From: Kitasatospora acidiphila | GTDB taxonomy: Bacteria > Actinomycetota > Actinomycetes > Streptomycetales > Streptomycetaceae | Direction: 5' to 3' | Length of the DNA stretch: 64,000 nt | Assembly (NCBI RefSeq): GCF_006636205.1 | Contig: NZ_VIGB01000003.1 | Span: 7,566,501 to 7,630,500, forward strand | Part shown: positions 44,433-53,594 of the stretch, piece after piece | Position numbering within the stretch: position 1 is the stretch's first letter | Layout: each line of letters opens with the position of its first letter | Notes under the pieces: model-generated | Told to the model about the DNA's origin: nothing | Databases searched by the model: none | The model's input: only the letters and a program-made list of their open reading frames with translations | Made by a program: the position numbers and the translations under genes

Positions 44433-45281
44433 GTGAGCGACAATGAGCTGGGCCTTTTCCTGCGGCTGCGCCGGGAGGCCGTCACACCCGCCGAGGCGGG
44501 CCTGCCGACCGGGCCGCGCCGCCGCACGCCCGGGCTGCGGCGAGCCGAACTGGCGACGCTGGCGGGCGTCAGCGTCGAGTACATCACCAGGCTGGAGCAG
44601 GGCCGGGACCGGCGGCCGTCGGCGCCGGTGCTGGCGTCGCTGGCGGACGCCCTGCGGCTGGCCCCGGCGGAACGGCTCCATCTGCACCAGCTGGTCAAGG
44701 GAGCCGAGCCGGGCTTCAGCTGCATGGGGCCGGCCGGCCCCAACCGCACCGTGCGGCCCACTGTGCGGGCCTTGCTGGACAGCCTGGAGCCGGCGGCCGC
44801 CGTGCTGCTCAACCGGCTCTCCGAGGTGCTGGCCTGCACCGACGGCTACCGGCGGCTGGTCGAGCCGATCGGTCTGCTGGACTCCGCGCGACCGAACCTC
44901 GCCCGCTACGTCTTCACCGATCCGCGGGCCCGCACGGCCTTTCCCGACTGGGAGTTGGTGGCCGATGAGCAGGTCGCGGCACTGAAGCGCGGGCCCGGCC
45001 TCGCCGAGCCCGAAGTCGGGGCGTTGGCCGATGAGTTGACGGTCTCCTGCGGCGCCGACTTCACCGCTCGGCTGGACCGGGTGTCCGGGCTGCCGAGGGC
45101 GAGCGCGGTGCTGCGGCTGGCCCACCCGGAGGCCGGCGAGCTGCGGTTGGCCTATGAGACGCTCAACCTGCCCGTTGAGGACGATCAGCGGTTGCTGGTC
45201 CACCTCCCGGCCGATGACGCGACCGCCGCCGCCCTCGACCGCTTGGCCGGCCGCCGCCCGGGGGCGCTCCGAGCCGTCTGA
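44433..45281 (+). CDS. XRE-family regulator with MmyB-like ligand domain
   Basis: 282 residues. HTH (about 28-65): RRAELATLAGVSVEYITRLE. The rest (about 100-270) is the MmyB-like ligand-binding domain with LLNRLSEVLACTDGYRRL and ARYVFTDPRAR. Members of this large streptomycete family often repress or activate a divergent short-chain or flavin reductase. The GTG lies 5 nt after TACGTT, so the transcript is probably leaderless. The first six residues, VSDNEL, follow no ribosome binding site. Confidence 0.88.
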   Translation: MSDNELGLFLRLRREAVTPAEAGLPTGPRRRTPGLRRAELATLAGVSVEYITRLEQGRDRRPSAPVLASLADALRLAPAERLHLHQLVKGAEPGFSCMGPAGPNRTVRPTVRALLDSLEPAAAVLLNRLSEVLACTDGYRRLVEPIGLLDSARPNLARYVFTDPRARTAFPDWELVADEQVAALKRGPGLAEPEVGALADELTVSCGADFTARLDRVSGLPRASAVLRLAHPEAGELRLAYETLNLPVEDDQRLLVHLPADDATAAALDRLAGRRPGALRAV

Positions 45282-45328
45282 CCGGGCGCCAGGCTGCCTG
45301 CGGGCTGACCGGCGGCACCGTTGTCCGG

Positions 45329-45817
45329 CTAGGCGTCAGGCTCCCCGCTGACTCGCCAGTCCAGCGTCTTCCTGGCCAGCGCCGCCAGCGCCAGGCTGGA
45401 CGGCAGCTCGACCAGCAGGGCCATCGCGAGCGCCACGTACCAGTCCGCGCCGCCCTCGGCGGTCATCACGTCGAACCAGGCGTCGAGCAGCAGCAGGGTG
45501 GCGGTCGCGGACCCGGCGAGCGCCACCAGCCGCGAACGCCGGACCAGCAGCACCGCCGTGGCGAGCAGGCCGGTCACCTGGAGCAGGTCCATGCCGACCC
45601 AGGCCGTTGACCAGTTCCGCACCTCGGCCTGCCCGCGGGTGGTCGACCCGAGCACCAGGATCCAGGCGAACAGCAGCACCGCCACGGCGGCCAGGACCAG
45701 GGCCAGCCGCCTACGCAGGCGCGCCGCCGCCCCCGGGTCGTCCGCCCCCGGGTCGTCCGCCGCCAGCCGCTCCAAGACGGCGGCCGTGCTGAGGCCGCCC
45801 GGTATCGCTCTTCCCAT
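45329..45817 (-). CDS. Four-helix membrane protein, unknown
   Basis: 162 residues with four predicted membrane helices (ALVLAAVAVLLFAWILVLG near 39-57, then near 75-92, 97-117 and 125-145) after a charged N-terminal stretch with a GADDPGADDPG-like duplication. TAGCTT ends 7 nt before the ATG, suggesting a leaderless mRNA. I do not recognise a characterised family. Confidence 0.7.
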   Translation of the reverse strand: MGRAIPGGLSTAAVLERLAADDPGADDPGAAARLRRRLALVLAAVAVLLFAWILVLGSTTRGQAEVRNWSTAWVGMDLLQVTGLLATAVLLVRRSRLVALAGSATATLLLLDAWFDVMTAEGGADWYVALAMALLVELPSSLALAALARKTLDWRVSGEPDA

Positions 45818-45859
45818 GATCCACAAGCTATCGCAGCGGTGAGCCGACGGCCGCGCAGG

Positions 45860-46810
45860 TCAGCTGCCGAGCTCCTGGATCAGCCGGCGGTAGGTGTCGA
45901 AGGCGGGCTTGGGCGTGTAGTCGTCCCGCAGCAGGCCGAAGCGGTCGAACAGGCCGGTGCCGGCGGAGTCGGCGTCGCGCAGCGCGAAGAGGCTGTAGCC
46001 GGTGAGGTGGAGCTCGTCGCGCAGGCCCGCGATGGTGCGGATCACCTCCTCGACCACCTCGGCCTGGCGCTCCTCGGAGCGCTCCGGGCCGGTGGGCCAG
46101 CCGTGCTCGCAGACGTGGATCGGCACCGACGGGGCGATGCCGGCGCGGGCGAGGTGGGTGGTGCGGAACTCGGTGAGCACCGCCGTCGCCGCGGGGACCA
46201 GCTGCTCGGGCGGCAGCGGACGGAAGACGTCCGGGAAGAAGTCCAGGCCCACGTAGTCCAGCGCGCGGTGGAATCGGTCGTCGGCGGCCGCGCCCAGCTC
46301 GCCCCAGAAGGGGTCGGCCGGGTCGAAGCCGGGCACGGCGTTGAAGCCCACGGCGATGTCGTACCCACACGCCAGCGCCTCCTCCTTGGCCGCGATCACC
46401 CCCTGGATCAGGGCCTGTTGGACGTTCGGGATGCTCCCGTCGACGATCGGGAGGTTGAGGTTGGGCTCCTCGCAGATCTGGAGCATCGCCAGCCGCGGGC
46501 CCTCGGTGCGCACCGTGTCGCGGATGAAGTCGAGCCAGCCGCCGAGCTCTCCGCTGGGCTCCCGGAACTGCAGCACCAGGTCGAGCTTGCGTCCGTCGCC
46601 GAGCAGGCGCTCGGGGTCGGCGGGCGTGCTGGTGGGCCGGCTGGACGCCGCGTAGTGGCGGTAGGCGCGGACCAGCAACGTCGGTGTGTCGCCCTGGAGT
46701 CGGCGCAGCGCGGCGGTGATCAGCGCGGGGTCGTCGGGGCTCACGGGATGGCGGATGCCGGTGTCGGTGCCCAGCAGGCCGCCGGGATAGATGCCGAAGG
46801 TGAAGGTCAT
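45860..46810 (-). CDS. TIM-barrel glycoside-hydrolase-like protein
   Basis: 316 residues without a signal peptide. Sequence segments LAMLQICEEPNLN (candidate acid/base Glu) and PIHVCEHGWPTGPER (candidate nucleophile Glu) sit on predicted barrel strands 4 and 7, as in clan GH-A hydrolases. No family number can be given. It diverges from a TetR gene with an AT-rich palindrome between them, so it is probably TetR-controlled. Being cytoplasmic, it may act on an imported glycoside. Confidence 0.7.
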   Translation of the reverse strand: MTFTFGIYPGGLLGTDTGIRHPVSPDDPALITAALRRLQGDTPTLLVRAYRHYAASSRPTSTPADPERLLGDGRKLDLVLQFREPSGELGGWLDFIRDTVRTEGPRLAMLQICEEPNLNLPIVDGSIPNVQQALIQGVIAAKEEALACGYDIAVGFNAVPGFDPADPFWGELGAAADDRFHRALDYVGLDFFPDVFRPLPPEQLVPAATAVLTEFRTTHLARAGIAPSVPIHVCEHGWPTGPERSEERQAEVVEEVIRTIAGLRDELHLTGYSLFALRDADSAGTGLFDRFGLLRDDYTPKPAFDTYRRLIQELGS

Positions 46811-46829
46811 GGGCGCCACCCTAGCCGAT

Positions 46830-46868
46830 AATTTTGGTGTCACTCCAAATTTTCAGTGGCTCTATGAT
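46830..46868. promoter_or_regulatory. TetR operator palindrome and tetR promoter
   Basis: AATTTTGG (46830-46837) and CCAAATTT (46845-46852) form an imperfect inverted repeat with a near-palindromic core TTGGTGTCACTCCAA. TATGAT (46863-46868) is a very good -10 box ending 6 nt before the ATG. The operator covers the -35 region and the start of the divergent hydrolase transcript. Confidence 0.7.
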
Positions 46869-46874
46869 TTCTGT

Positions 46875-47522
46875 ATGGGACTCCGTGAAGCCAAGAAGCA
46901 GCAGACCCGGGCCGCGCTCGCGGACGCCGCCATGGGCCTCTTCGTCGAGCGCGGTTTCGACGGCGTCACCGTGGCGGAGGTGGCTCGGGCGGCCGGTGTA
47001 TCGGTGAACACGGCCTTCAACTACTTCCCGACCAAGGAGGACCTGTTCTTCGACCGGCAGGCCGAGGTGGAGGCATGGTTGGCCGAGGCGGTCCGCACCC
47101 GTCCCGCCGGCACGTCCGCGCTGGGTGCGGTCCGCGCGGGCCTGCTGGCGGCGCTGGAGTGCGATGAGCCGACCCTCGGACTGCGCCCCGGGGCCGCGGT
47201 GTTCTGGCGGCTGGTCGCCGAGAGCCCCGCGCTGCAGGCACGCGGGCGCGAGATCGCCGAGCGTTCCGAGGCGGCGCTCGCGGCAGCGCTGGCGCAGGAA
47301 GCGGAGGAACCGGAGGCGGCGGGCGGTGTGTCAGGGGATCCGCTGCCGGGGGTGGTGGCCGGGGCGATCGCGGGTGCCTACCGTGCGGTGCTGGCGGAGA
47401 TCCGGCGCCGGGTGGTGGCGGGGGAGCGGCCCGAGGAGATCCGCCGGGCGGTGACGGCGGTGGCCGAACGGGCCTTCGGGCTGCTGGAGTCGGGGCTCGG
47501 CGGTTACCTGGCGAGGCCCTGA
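46875..47522 (+). CDS. TetR-family transcriptional regulator
   Basis: 215 residues. N-terminal HTH: TRAALADAAMGLFVERGFDG then AEVARAAGVSVNTAFNYFPTKEDLFF. The C-terminal ligand domain is family-divergent. The ATG has no ribosome binding site and the TATGAT box predicts a transcript starting at it. Autoregulation and control of the divergent glycoside-hydrolase-like gene are likely. Confidence 0.9.
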   Translation: MGLREAKKQQTRAALADAAMGLFVERGFDGVTVAEVARAAGVSVNTAFNYFPTKEDLFFDRQAEVEAWLAEAVRTRPAGTSALGAVRAGLLAALECDEPTLGLRPGAAVFWRLVAESPALQARGREIAERSEAALAAALAQEAEEPEAAGGVSGDPLPGVVAGAIAGAYRAVLAEIRRRVVAGERPEEIRRAVTAVAERAFGLLESGLGGYLARP

Positions 47523-48071
47523 CTAGCCCAATACCGTTCGCCGCATGGCCAGTCGCGGCCACCGGTCCAAGCCGTGCGCCGCCTCCTGCGCCCGGACCTC
47601 CCGCAGGCCGGGGCCCAACTCGGCGTCGGGCAGCGGCCGGAAGCCGCAGCGCGCGTAGTAGGGCGCGTTCCACGGGACGTCCGCGAACGTGGTCAGGGTC
47701 AGCGCCGGGACGCCCTCCGCGGCGGCCCGCTCGGCGAGATCCTCCAGCAGCGCCCGCCCGATGCCACGGCGGGCGCTGCCCGGGTGCACCGACACCTGCT
47801 CGACGTGCAGCGCGCCGTCGATCCGGTCGGCGATCAGATACGCCACCGGCGCGTCGTCACTGTCGACCGCCACCCAGGCCAGCCCGGACCGCTGGTAGCG
47901 GGCCAGTTCATCGAGCGGCAGCGGCTCGTCCTCCGCGATTTCGGGCATCCCGATCTCGCGGAAGCACTCACCGGCCGCTCGCTCGATGTCCTGGAGCAGG
48001 GGCAGTTCATCAAGGCGGACCTGGCGGACCCGGCAAAGCTGGTGGGCCTGGTGGACCTGGCGGATCGGCAT
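47523..48071 (-). CDS. GNAT-family N-acetyltransferase
   Basis: 182 residues from ATG 48071. VEQVSVHPGSARRGIGRALL is the acetyl-CoA-binding motif A (V-x-P-x-x-R-x-x-G-I/L-G), followed by LTLTTFADVPWNAPYYARCGF (motif B), split here by strand and helix. These enzymes acetylate amines of antibiotics or proteins. The stop codon abuts the stop of the convergent TetR gene with no gap. Confidence 0.87.
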   Translation of the reverse strand: MPIRQVHQAHQLCRVRQVRLDELPLLQDIERAAGECFREIGMPEIAEDEPLPLDELARYQRSGLAWVAVDSDDAPVAYLIADRIDGALHVEQVSVHPGSARRGIGRALLEDLAERAAAEGVPALTLTTFADVPWNAPYYARCGFRPLPDAELGPGLREVRAQEAAHGLDRWPRLAMRRTVLG

Positions 48072-48096
48072 GCCCCGTTTATCTCCCTGGCTGGTC

Positions 48097-49587
48097 TCAG
48101 GCCGCGGTCTGCTGCCGGCCGGGCAGGCCGAGGGCGAGCACGCCGGCGAGGGCGGTGAGGACGGCGGCGGCGAGGAACGCCCGGTCATAGCCGGCGGTCA
48201 GCGCGGCCGCACTGGCACCGCCGTGGGCCGCGGTGGTGTGCGAGGCGATGGTGGCCAGCAGGGCGAGACCGAGGGCGCCGCCGACCTGGCGCGAGGTGTT
48301 GGTCAGCCCGGAGGCCAGCCCGGCCTCCTCCCGGCGGGCGCCCGCGGTGGCCGCGGCGGTGAGCGGCATCATCGCCAGCCCCATGCCGAGCGTGCAGAGC
48401 ATGAACGGCACCACCACGCCGGTGGCGTAGCCCCCGTGCGGGCGGAGCAGCGACAGCCACAGGAAGCCGGCCGTGCTGAGGGTCATCCCGGCGATCAGCA
48501 GCGGACGCGGGCCGGTGCGGTGGATCAGCCGGGTGGCGACCTGGGCGCAGATGATGATCGAGAAGCACCCGGGCAGGAAGGCCAGCCCCGCGGTCACCGG
48601 GCTGTAGTGCAGCACCAGTTGGAAGTAGAGCGACAGCAGGAACCACATCGCGAACATCGCCGCGCCCAGCGACAGCACCGAGGCGTTGGCGACCGCGAGG
48701 GTGCGGCGGCGCAGCACGGCGAGCGGCACCAGCGGGTGGGCGCTGCGGTGCTCGATGGCCGCGAAGGCCGCCAGCAGCAGCACCGCCACGGCGGCCGGCA
48801 GCCAGACGGCGGGGGCCGTCCAGCCGTGCGACTCGGTGGCGATGATCGCGTAGGTGAGCGCGGTGAGGCCGCCGGTCACGGTGAGCGCGCCCGGCAGGTC
48901 GAGCCGGTGCAGCCCGCCACCCGGCGCCTGAGCTGCGGTCACCCGGGCCAGCGCGGCGACCAGCAGCACGATGCCGAGTGGCACATTGACGAAGAACACC
49001 CAGCGCCAGCCCGCGTACTGGGTCAGCACGCCGCCGAGCACCGCGCCCGCCGCGCCGCCGGCCGCCATCACCGCGCTCCAGGCGCCCATCGCGCGGGTGC
49101 GCTCCCGCGGCTCGGTGAAGGTCGTCATGATCAGCGTGAGGGTGGCCGGGGCCAGCACGGCGCCGCCGAGGCCTTGGATCGCCCGGGCGGCGATCAGCAG
49201 CGGTCCGGTGGTGGCCAGCCCGCCGGCCAGCGAGGCGCCGGTGAACAGCACCAGGCCGGAGAGGAACGCCCGCCGCGCACCCACCAGATCGGCCAGCCGG
49301 CCGCCGAGCAGCAGCAGCCCGGCGAAGCCGAGGGTGTAGGCGTTGACGATCCACTGCTGGCCGGTGGCGCTCAGGTGCAGCGAGTCGCGCATCTCGGGCA
49401 GCGCGACGTTCACGATCGACACGTCGAGCACCACCATGAACTGCGCCGCACAGGCGATCAGCAGGACGGCGGTCTTCGACGACTGGCCGAGCATCGACGA
49501 GCCGGGCGGCCGGCTGGTGTCAGCGCGGCCGGCGGCAGTGCTGGCGCTGGCGGCGCCGGTGGTACTGGTAGTGCTGGTGGTGCTCAA
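48097..49587 (-). CDS. DHA2-family MFS exporter
   Basis: 496 residues, 14 predicted helices, with FMVVLDVSIVNVALPEMRDS and GGRLADLVGARRAF as DHA2 motifs. The N-terminus is a low-complexity Ser/Thr tract (STTSTTSTTG). The TTG start follows a GGGGGTAG element; an internal ATG at about 49494 (MLGQSSKTAVLL) would remove the tract and is a possible true start. Proton-driven drug export at the cytoplasmic membrane is expected; substrate unknown. No regulator is adjacent. Confidence 0.85.
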   Translation of the reverse strand: MSTTSTTSTTGAASASTAAGRADTSRPPGSSMLGQSSKTAVLLIACAAQFMVVLDVSIVNVALPEMRDSLHLSATGQQWIVNAYTLGFAGLLLLGGRLADLVGARRAFLSGLVLFTGASLAGGLATTGPLLIAARAIQGLGGAVLAPATLTLIMTTFTEPRERTRAMGAWSAVMAAGGAAGAVLGGVLTQYAGWRWVFFVNVPLGIVLLVAALARVTAAQAPGGGLHRLDLPGALTVTGGLTALTYAIIATESHGWTAPAVWLPAAVAVLLLAAFAAIEHRSAHPLVPLAVLRRRTLAVANASVLSLGAAMFAMWFLLSLYFQLVLHYSPVTAGLAFLPGCFSIIICAQVATRLIHRTGPRPLLIAGMTLSTAGFLWLSLLRPHGGYATGVVVPFMLCTLGMGLAMMPLTAAATAGARREEAGLASGLTNTSRQVGGALGLALLATIASHTTAAHGGASAAALTAGYDRAFLAAAVLTALAGVLALGLPGRQQTAA

Positions 49588-49676
49588 AGCTACCCCCGGG
49601 AAGCGTGGCCGTCCGGGTGCTTGCGCACTGGCCTCAGCACCCGGACGCCCTGATATGAAGTTGATGTGACGTGACG

Positions 49677-50456
49677 TCAGCGGACCGCGACGAACATCGC
49701 GTCGCTGACGGAGCGCCAGGCGAGGCCCGCCTCACGGAAACCAGCGTCGACCAGGCGCTCGATATTCCACTCGGCGGTGTGGGTGTCGCCGTCCTTGTGG
49801 TCGCGGTAGACGGCCGACCGGGCCGCGACCGCCTCGGCCAGCCGCGGGTCGGCGGCCGCGGCCTGCCACCACTGGGCCCAGGTGAGCACCCCGTCGGCGC
49901 TCTCGGCCAGTTGGCGCCGCTCCTCGAAGGTCTTGTGCACGGCGTTGAGCAGCGGGGTGCCCGGCTGCGGGCAGTGGTCGGCGTTGAGGAAGACGCCGCC
50001 GGGGCGGAGCAGGCCGGTCAGGTCGCGGTACAGGCGCAGCAGCGTGTCGGTGTCCAGCCAGTGCAGGGCGGTGGCGGTCAGCACCGCGTCGAACGGGCCC
50101 TCGGGCAGGGCGGCGGCCCAGTCGGGGTCGCGCAGGTCGGCGGTGACCAGGGTGAGCCGCTGGTCGCCGCGGAAGTGGCCCTCGGCGATCTGGAGCAGCG
50201 CGGGGTCGAGGTCGACGCCGACGCTGGCGGCCTGGGGCAGCCGGGCGAGCAGGCGCTCGGTGATGCTGGCGGTGCCGCAGGCCAGGTCCAGGATCCGGGG
50301 CGCGGGGCCGCCGACCGCCTCGACCAGGTCGATCATCACGCGGAACCGCTCCTCGCGGTCCGGCAGGTACCACCCCTGCTGGCGGTCCCAACTGCGCTGC
50401 CAGCCCTCCCAGTAGGCGCGCTCGGCGGTGTCGTCGGCGATCTGGAGGTCCGTCAT
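49677..50456 (-). CDS. Class I SAM-dependent methyltransferase
   Basis: 259 residues. ILDLACGTASITERLLARL (about 54-72) is motif I and VGVDLDPALLQIAEGHF motif II; FDAVLTATALHWLD carries motif post-II. This is the small-molecule methyltransferase group of the UbiE/Tam type. The target is unknown. It is transcribed away from the GH31 terminator across a 176-bp gap. Confidence 0.87.
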   Translation of the reverse strand: MTDLQIADDTAERAYWEGWQRSWDRQQGWYLPDREERFRVMIDLVEAVGGPAPRILDLACGTASITERLLARLPQAASVGVDLDPALLQIAEGHFRGDQRLTLVTADLRDPDWAAALPEGPFDAVLTATALHWLDTDTLLRLYRDLTGLLRPGGVFLNADHCPQPGTPLLNAVHKTFEERRQLAESADGVLTWAQWWQAAAADPRLAEAVAARSAVYRDHKDGDTHTAEWNIERLVDAGFREAGLAWRSVSDAMFVAVR

Positions 50457-50500
50457 GGTGATTCCCCCTGTGCAGAAAGCATGGTTGAGTCGAGTAAGGA

Positions 50501-50518
50501 CCTGCTGCACTCAGCAGG
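50501..50518. promoter_or_regulatory. Palindrome upstream of the methyltransferase gene
   Basis: CCTGCTG-CACT-CAGCAGG, 45 bp before the ATG, is a perfect 7-bp inverted repeat in a promoter-like, less GC-rich stretch that also holds two TTGAGT copies. It may be an operator. Confidence 0.45.
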
Positions 50519-50576
50519 TGTTACCTAGCTTGGCGCATGCTTGAGTAATAGGCAAGAGCGAGTAGGGGTTATTACA

Positions 50577-50620
50577 AAGGCTGGCCGGCGGGGGTGTCGC
50601 CACCCCCACCGGCCAGCCTT
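50577..50620. terminator. Long hairpin terminator of the GH31 gene
   Basis: A 12-bp outer stem (AAGGCTGGCCGG) and 7-bp inner stem (GGGGGTG) separated by one mismatch, with a TCGC loop, lie 13 bp after the stop. On the minus strand it is followed by a T-rich tail, the classical intrinsic form. Confidence 0.9.
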
Positions 50621-50632
50621 GGAGCGTGTGGT

Positions 50633-53293
50633 TCAGCGGCCCAGGCCGCCCGCACCCGCCAGCTGCAGCGAGAAGCCGGCAGCGGTGGACTGCGCCGGGG
50701 TGGTCACATGGACCACGCCGGCTGCCGAGTCCCAGCTCCAGGAGCCGGTCGGCAGCGGATGCCCGTCGAGCAGCACCTGGGCCGGAGCCGCGCCGACATG
50801 GATGCTGAACTCATAGGCGCGCGCGGCCGGTTTGCCCGCGTAGGCACCGTTGCTCGGGCCGACCGTGATCTGGGTCGCGCCGTGCCCGTGCTGGCCGGTC
50901 GCGTGCACGGTCACCAACTGCGTTGCGCTGGAGCCCTGCTGGTAGGCCCGGGTGGTGCCGTCGTCCTCGTAGAGGGTGAACTGCGAGTCGCCCTGGGCGT
51001 AGATGTCGTAGTCCAGGCGGCTGGTGTCCCGGGTCTGCCAGGAGAGCGTGCCCTGCGGCCACATCGGCACGATCGCCCCGGCCTTGACGAACAGCGGCAG
51101 GGTGTCCAGCGGCGCGTGGTAGCCGTTGATCGTGGTCGGGCCCTGGTAGGTCTTGCCGGTCCAGTAGTCCACCCAGGTGCCCGCCGGCAGGTAGATGCCG
51201 TTGCGGGTTTCGGAGGCGTCGTAGACCGGGGCGACCAGGAAGCTGTCGCCGCTGAGGAACTCGTACTTGGCCGCGTCGCCCCAGGTGTTGGGGTCGTTCG
51301 GGTAGTCCAGCACCAGCGGGCGCACCGCGCCGACGCCGGACTGGTGCGCCTGTGCGGCCAGCGTGTAGAGGTACGGCAGCAGCCGTTCCTTCAGCTGCAG
51401 GTACTTGTTGTTGATCGAGGTGTAGGGCTCGCCGAACCGCCAGGGCTGCTTGTCGCTCTGGGCCCAGCCGTCCATCGTCATGATGGTCGGGATGAAGGTC
51501 TTCCACTGCAGGTCACGGGTCTCCACCTTCGGGTCGCTGCCGAAGATGCCGCCCACGTCACCGGTGTTGTAGGCGATGCCCGACATGGTGGAGCCGGCGT
51601 AGGTGGGGATCTGCCACTTCACGTAGTCGTAACTGCCGGTCTGGTCACCGCTCCAGAGCACCCCGCAGCGCTGCGCGCCGGCCCAGGAGACCGGCAGCCA
51701 GACGAAGCCGCGGGCGTCGCTGTTCTGCTCGATGCCGTTGTACGCCTGCTGGCAGCCGTCCAGCGCGAACTGGTAGCCCGGGCCGACCCAGCCGACGTCC
51801 AGCTTGCGCACCCGCACCCCGGCCTTGACCTCATCGCCCTGGTTGGGCAGGCCGGTCGAAGTCCACAGGCCCAGCTGCATGTTGTGGTCGCGCAGACCCT
51901 GGCCGACCTGCTGCAGGTTCTCGTAGCCGCAGCCGTAGCCGTCGTTGACCAGCATCCAGCCGAGCGGGGTCTGGTTGGCGGTGTAGCCGTCGGCCACCTT
52001 CAGGGCGTCCAGGGTGTGCCGCTCACCGCGGTTGGCGTTGTGCAGGTAGCAGTCCGAGTCGCCCGGCTCCAGGCCGTAGACCGGCGGCATGAAGGGCTTG
52101 CCGACCAGATCGGTGTACTGGCCGATCACGGTCTTCAGATCCGGGGCGTTCGGGCTGGCCATGAAGTACCCGTCGAACCGGCTCTCCTGGGCCGAGGTGC
52201 GCACCGGGTCGCCGAAGTCGTACACGCCGGGGGCGAAGGTGTTGCGGAACACGCCGTAGCCGGCCGAAGACAGGTAGAACGGTTGGGAGTTGTTGTAGCC
52301 GCCCTCGTTCCAGTTGAAGCTGTTGGCCACGTGCACGGTCTGGTCGCGGTGCGAGAAGCTGCCGTTCTGCTCGCCCGCGCCGTAGAACTGCTCCTGCGGG
52401 CCGCGCGCCAGGGTCTGGAGCATGGCGTCGCCGGTCCAGGTCAGGCCGTGGGTCTCCTGCCAGACCAGGGTGCGGTTGTCGGCCCGGTAGAGGGCGAACC
52501 GCAGCGGGCTCTTGTAGGCGCGCAGGGTGAGGTCCTTGCTGGCGATCGCCCAGTAGTCGCCGGCGTCGAACTCCCTGGTGCTCTTGATGGTTGACGGCGG
52601 ATTGGGCACCATCTCGCGTCCGGCCGGGTCGGTGAAGGTGCCGGTGGGGGCGAGTTGGAGGCGGAAGACGTCCTCGCTGGTGAAGTCGATCCGGGCGGCC
52701 GCGCTGCCGGCCTGGATCCGGTAGCCGCCGTCGGCGCCCTCGGTCAGGCCGGTGGCGTTGCCCACGGTGGTGGCGGTCGGGATGGTCGCGGTCGCGGTGT
52801 AGCCCGAGTTGGTCACCGAGTAGGGCACCACCAGCACGTGGTAGGTGCCGGAGGCGTTGGGGATCACGGTCGCCTCGGGATCCGAGGCGGTGGCGCTCTC
52901 GGCGACCTCATGGCCGGAGCCGTCGTAGATGTAGAGGTCGAAGTCGTTGGTCGAGTCCGGCCATTGGATGCTGACCGGTACGCCGCCGTCGGGGTTGTCC
53001 GCCCAGTAGGAGGCCGGCACGTCGACGGTCAGGTCGAAGTGGTCGCAGGTCTGGTTGTTCGGGTCCTGGGCCTGCGCGGGGCAGTGCGACGGGTCGGGCA
53101 CCGAGTCGCTGGCGTAGCTGTGGCCCTGCCAGGTGAGCGTATGGCTGCCGGTGAGCGCCAGCGTGCCGGCGGCGGGGGTGGCCGCCCGGGCAGGGGCTTG
53201 GCCGCCGAGCAGCGCGCAGACCACGGCGAGCACGGCGGCGAGGGGGATCAGGGGTAACCGGGTGTGGTGCGGTCGGGAGTGGAGTGTTCGCAT
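50633..53293 (-). CDS. Secreted glycoside hydrolase family 31 protein
   Basis: 886 residues. Signal peptide (about 1-37: HTRLPLIPLAAVLAVVCALL then ARAAT). A beta-sandwich domain follows (about 40-170; DFDLYIYDGSGHEVAES resembles pre-peptidase C-terminal type domains), then the GH31 N-domain and barrel. The nucleophile Asp is in GWMLVNDGYGCG and the acid/base Asp in LWSGDQTGSYD; C-terminal sheets follow. GH31 enzymes cleave alpha-glucosides or alpha-xylosides with retention. It stands alone and is secreted, so it probably degrades an external alpha-glycan. Confidence 0.9.
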   Translation of the reverse strand: MRTLHSRPHHTRLPLIPLAAVLAVVCALLGGQAPARAATPAAGTLALTGSHTLTWQGHSYASDSVPDPSHCPAQAQDPNNQTCDHFDLTVDVPASYWADNPDGGVPVSIQWPDSTNDFDLYIYDGSGHEVAESATASDPEATVIPNASGTYHVLVVPYSVTNSGYTATATIPTATTVGNATGLTEGADGGYRIQAGSAAARIDFTSEDVFRLQLAPTGTFTDPAGREMVPNPPSTIKSTREFDAGDYWAIASKDLTLRAYKSPLRFALYRADNRTLVWQETHGLTWTGDAMLQTLARGPQEQFYGAGEQNGSFSHRDQTVHVANSFNWNEGGYNNSQPFYLSSAGYGVFRNTFAPGVYDFGDPVRTSAQESRFDGYFMASPNAPDLKTVIGQYTDLVGKPFMPPVYGLEPGDSDCYLHNANRGERHTLDALKVADGYTANQTPLGWMLVNDGYGCGYENLQQVGQGLRDHNMQLGLWTSTGLPNQGDEVKAGVRVRKLDVGWVGPGYQFALDGCQQAYNGIEQNSDARGFVWLPVSWAGAQRCGVLWSGDQTGSYDYVKWQIPTYAGSTMSGIAYNTGDVGGIFGSDPKVETRDLQWKTFIPTIMTMDGWAQSDKQPWRFGEPYTSINNKYLQLKERLLPYLYTLAAQAHQSGVGAVRPLVLDYPNDPNTWGDAAKYEFLSGDSFLVAPVYDASETRNGIYLPAGTWVDYWTGKTYQGPTTINGYHAPLDTLPLFVKAGAIVPMWPQGTLSWQTRDTSRLDYDIYAQGDSQFTLYEDDGTTRAYQQGSSATQLVTVHATGQHGHGATQITVGPSNGAYAGKPAARAYEFSIHVGAAPAQVLLDGHPLPTGSWSWDSAAGVVHVTTPAQSTAAGFSLQLAGAGGLGR

Positions 53294-53594
53294 GCCGCGT
53301 CCAAGGGGATCGAGGGCGAGCAGGGGATCGGAGATCGGGGGGATCGGGGGACGGGGCCGCCCGGTCGAGCGGCGCAGAAGGACAGCGTGAGGACAGCATG
53401 AGGTGATCATGACAGTCGGATGAGAATACGGGTGCGCGACTGTCCCGGGGAGGCTAGCAGTCCATTTCTGCGCGTTCAATGCTGCTGCGCGCACCTTTGC
53501 GCAAGTGGTCGACTGTGTTGGGCGCACGCTGGAAGGCAGGGGGCGAGGTGGTGGGAGATGTTCGTTCGCCACTTGCCACCGGAGCGGAGAAGGG
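53294..53594. other. Promoter region of the GH31 gene
   Basis: No gene is seen in these 301 bp. A TTGCGCAA palindrome (53497-53504) inside CTTTGCGCAAG and a nearby TTTCTGCGCG could be binding sites for a LacI-type sugar regulator, but none is encoded next to it. Confidence 0.35.
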
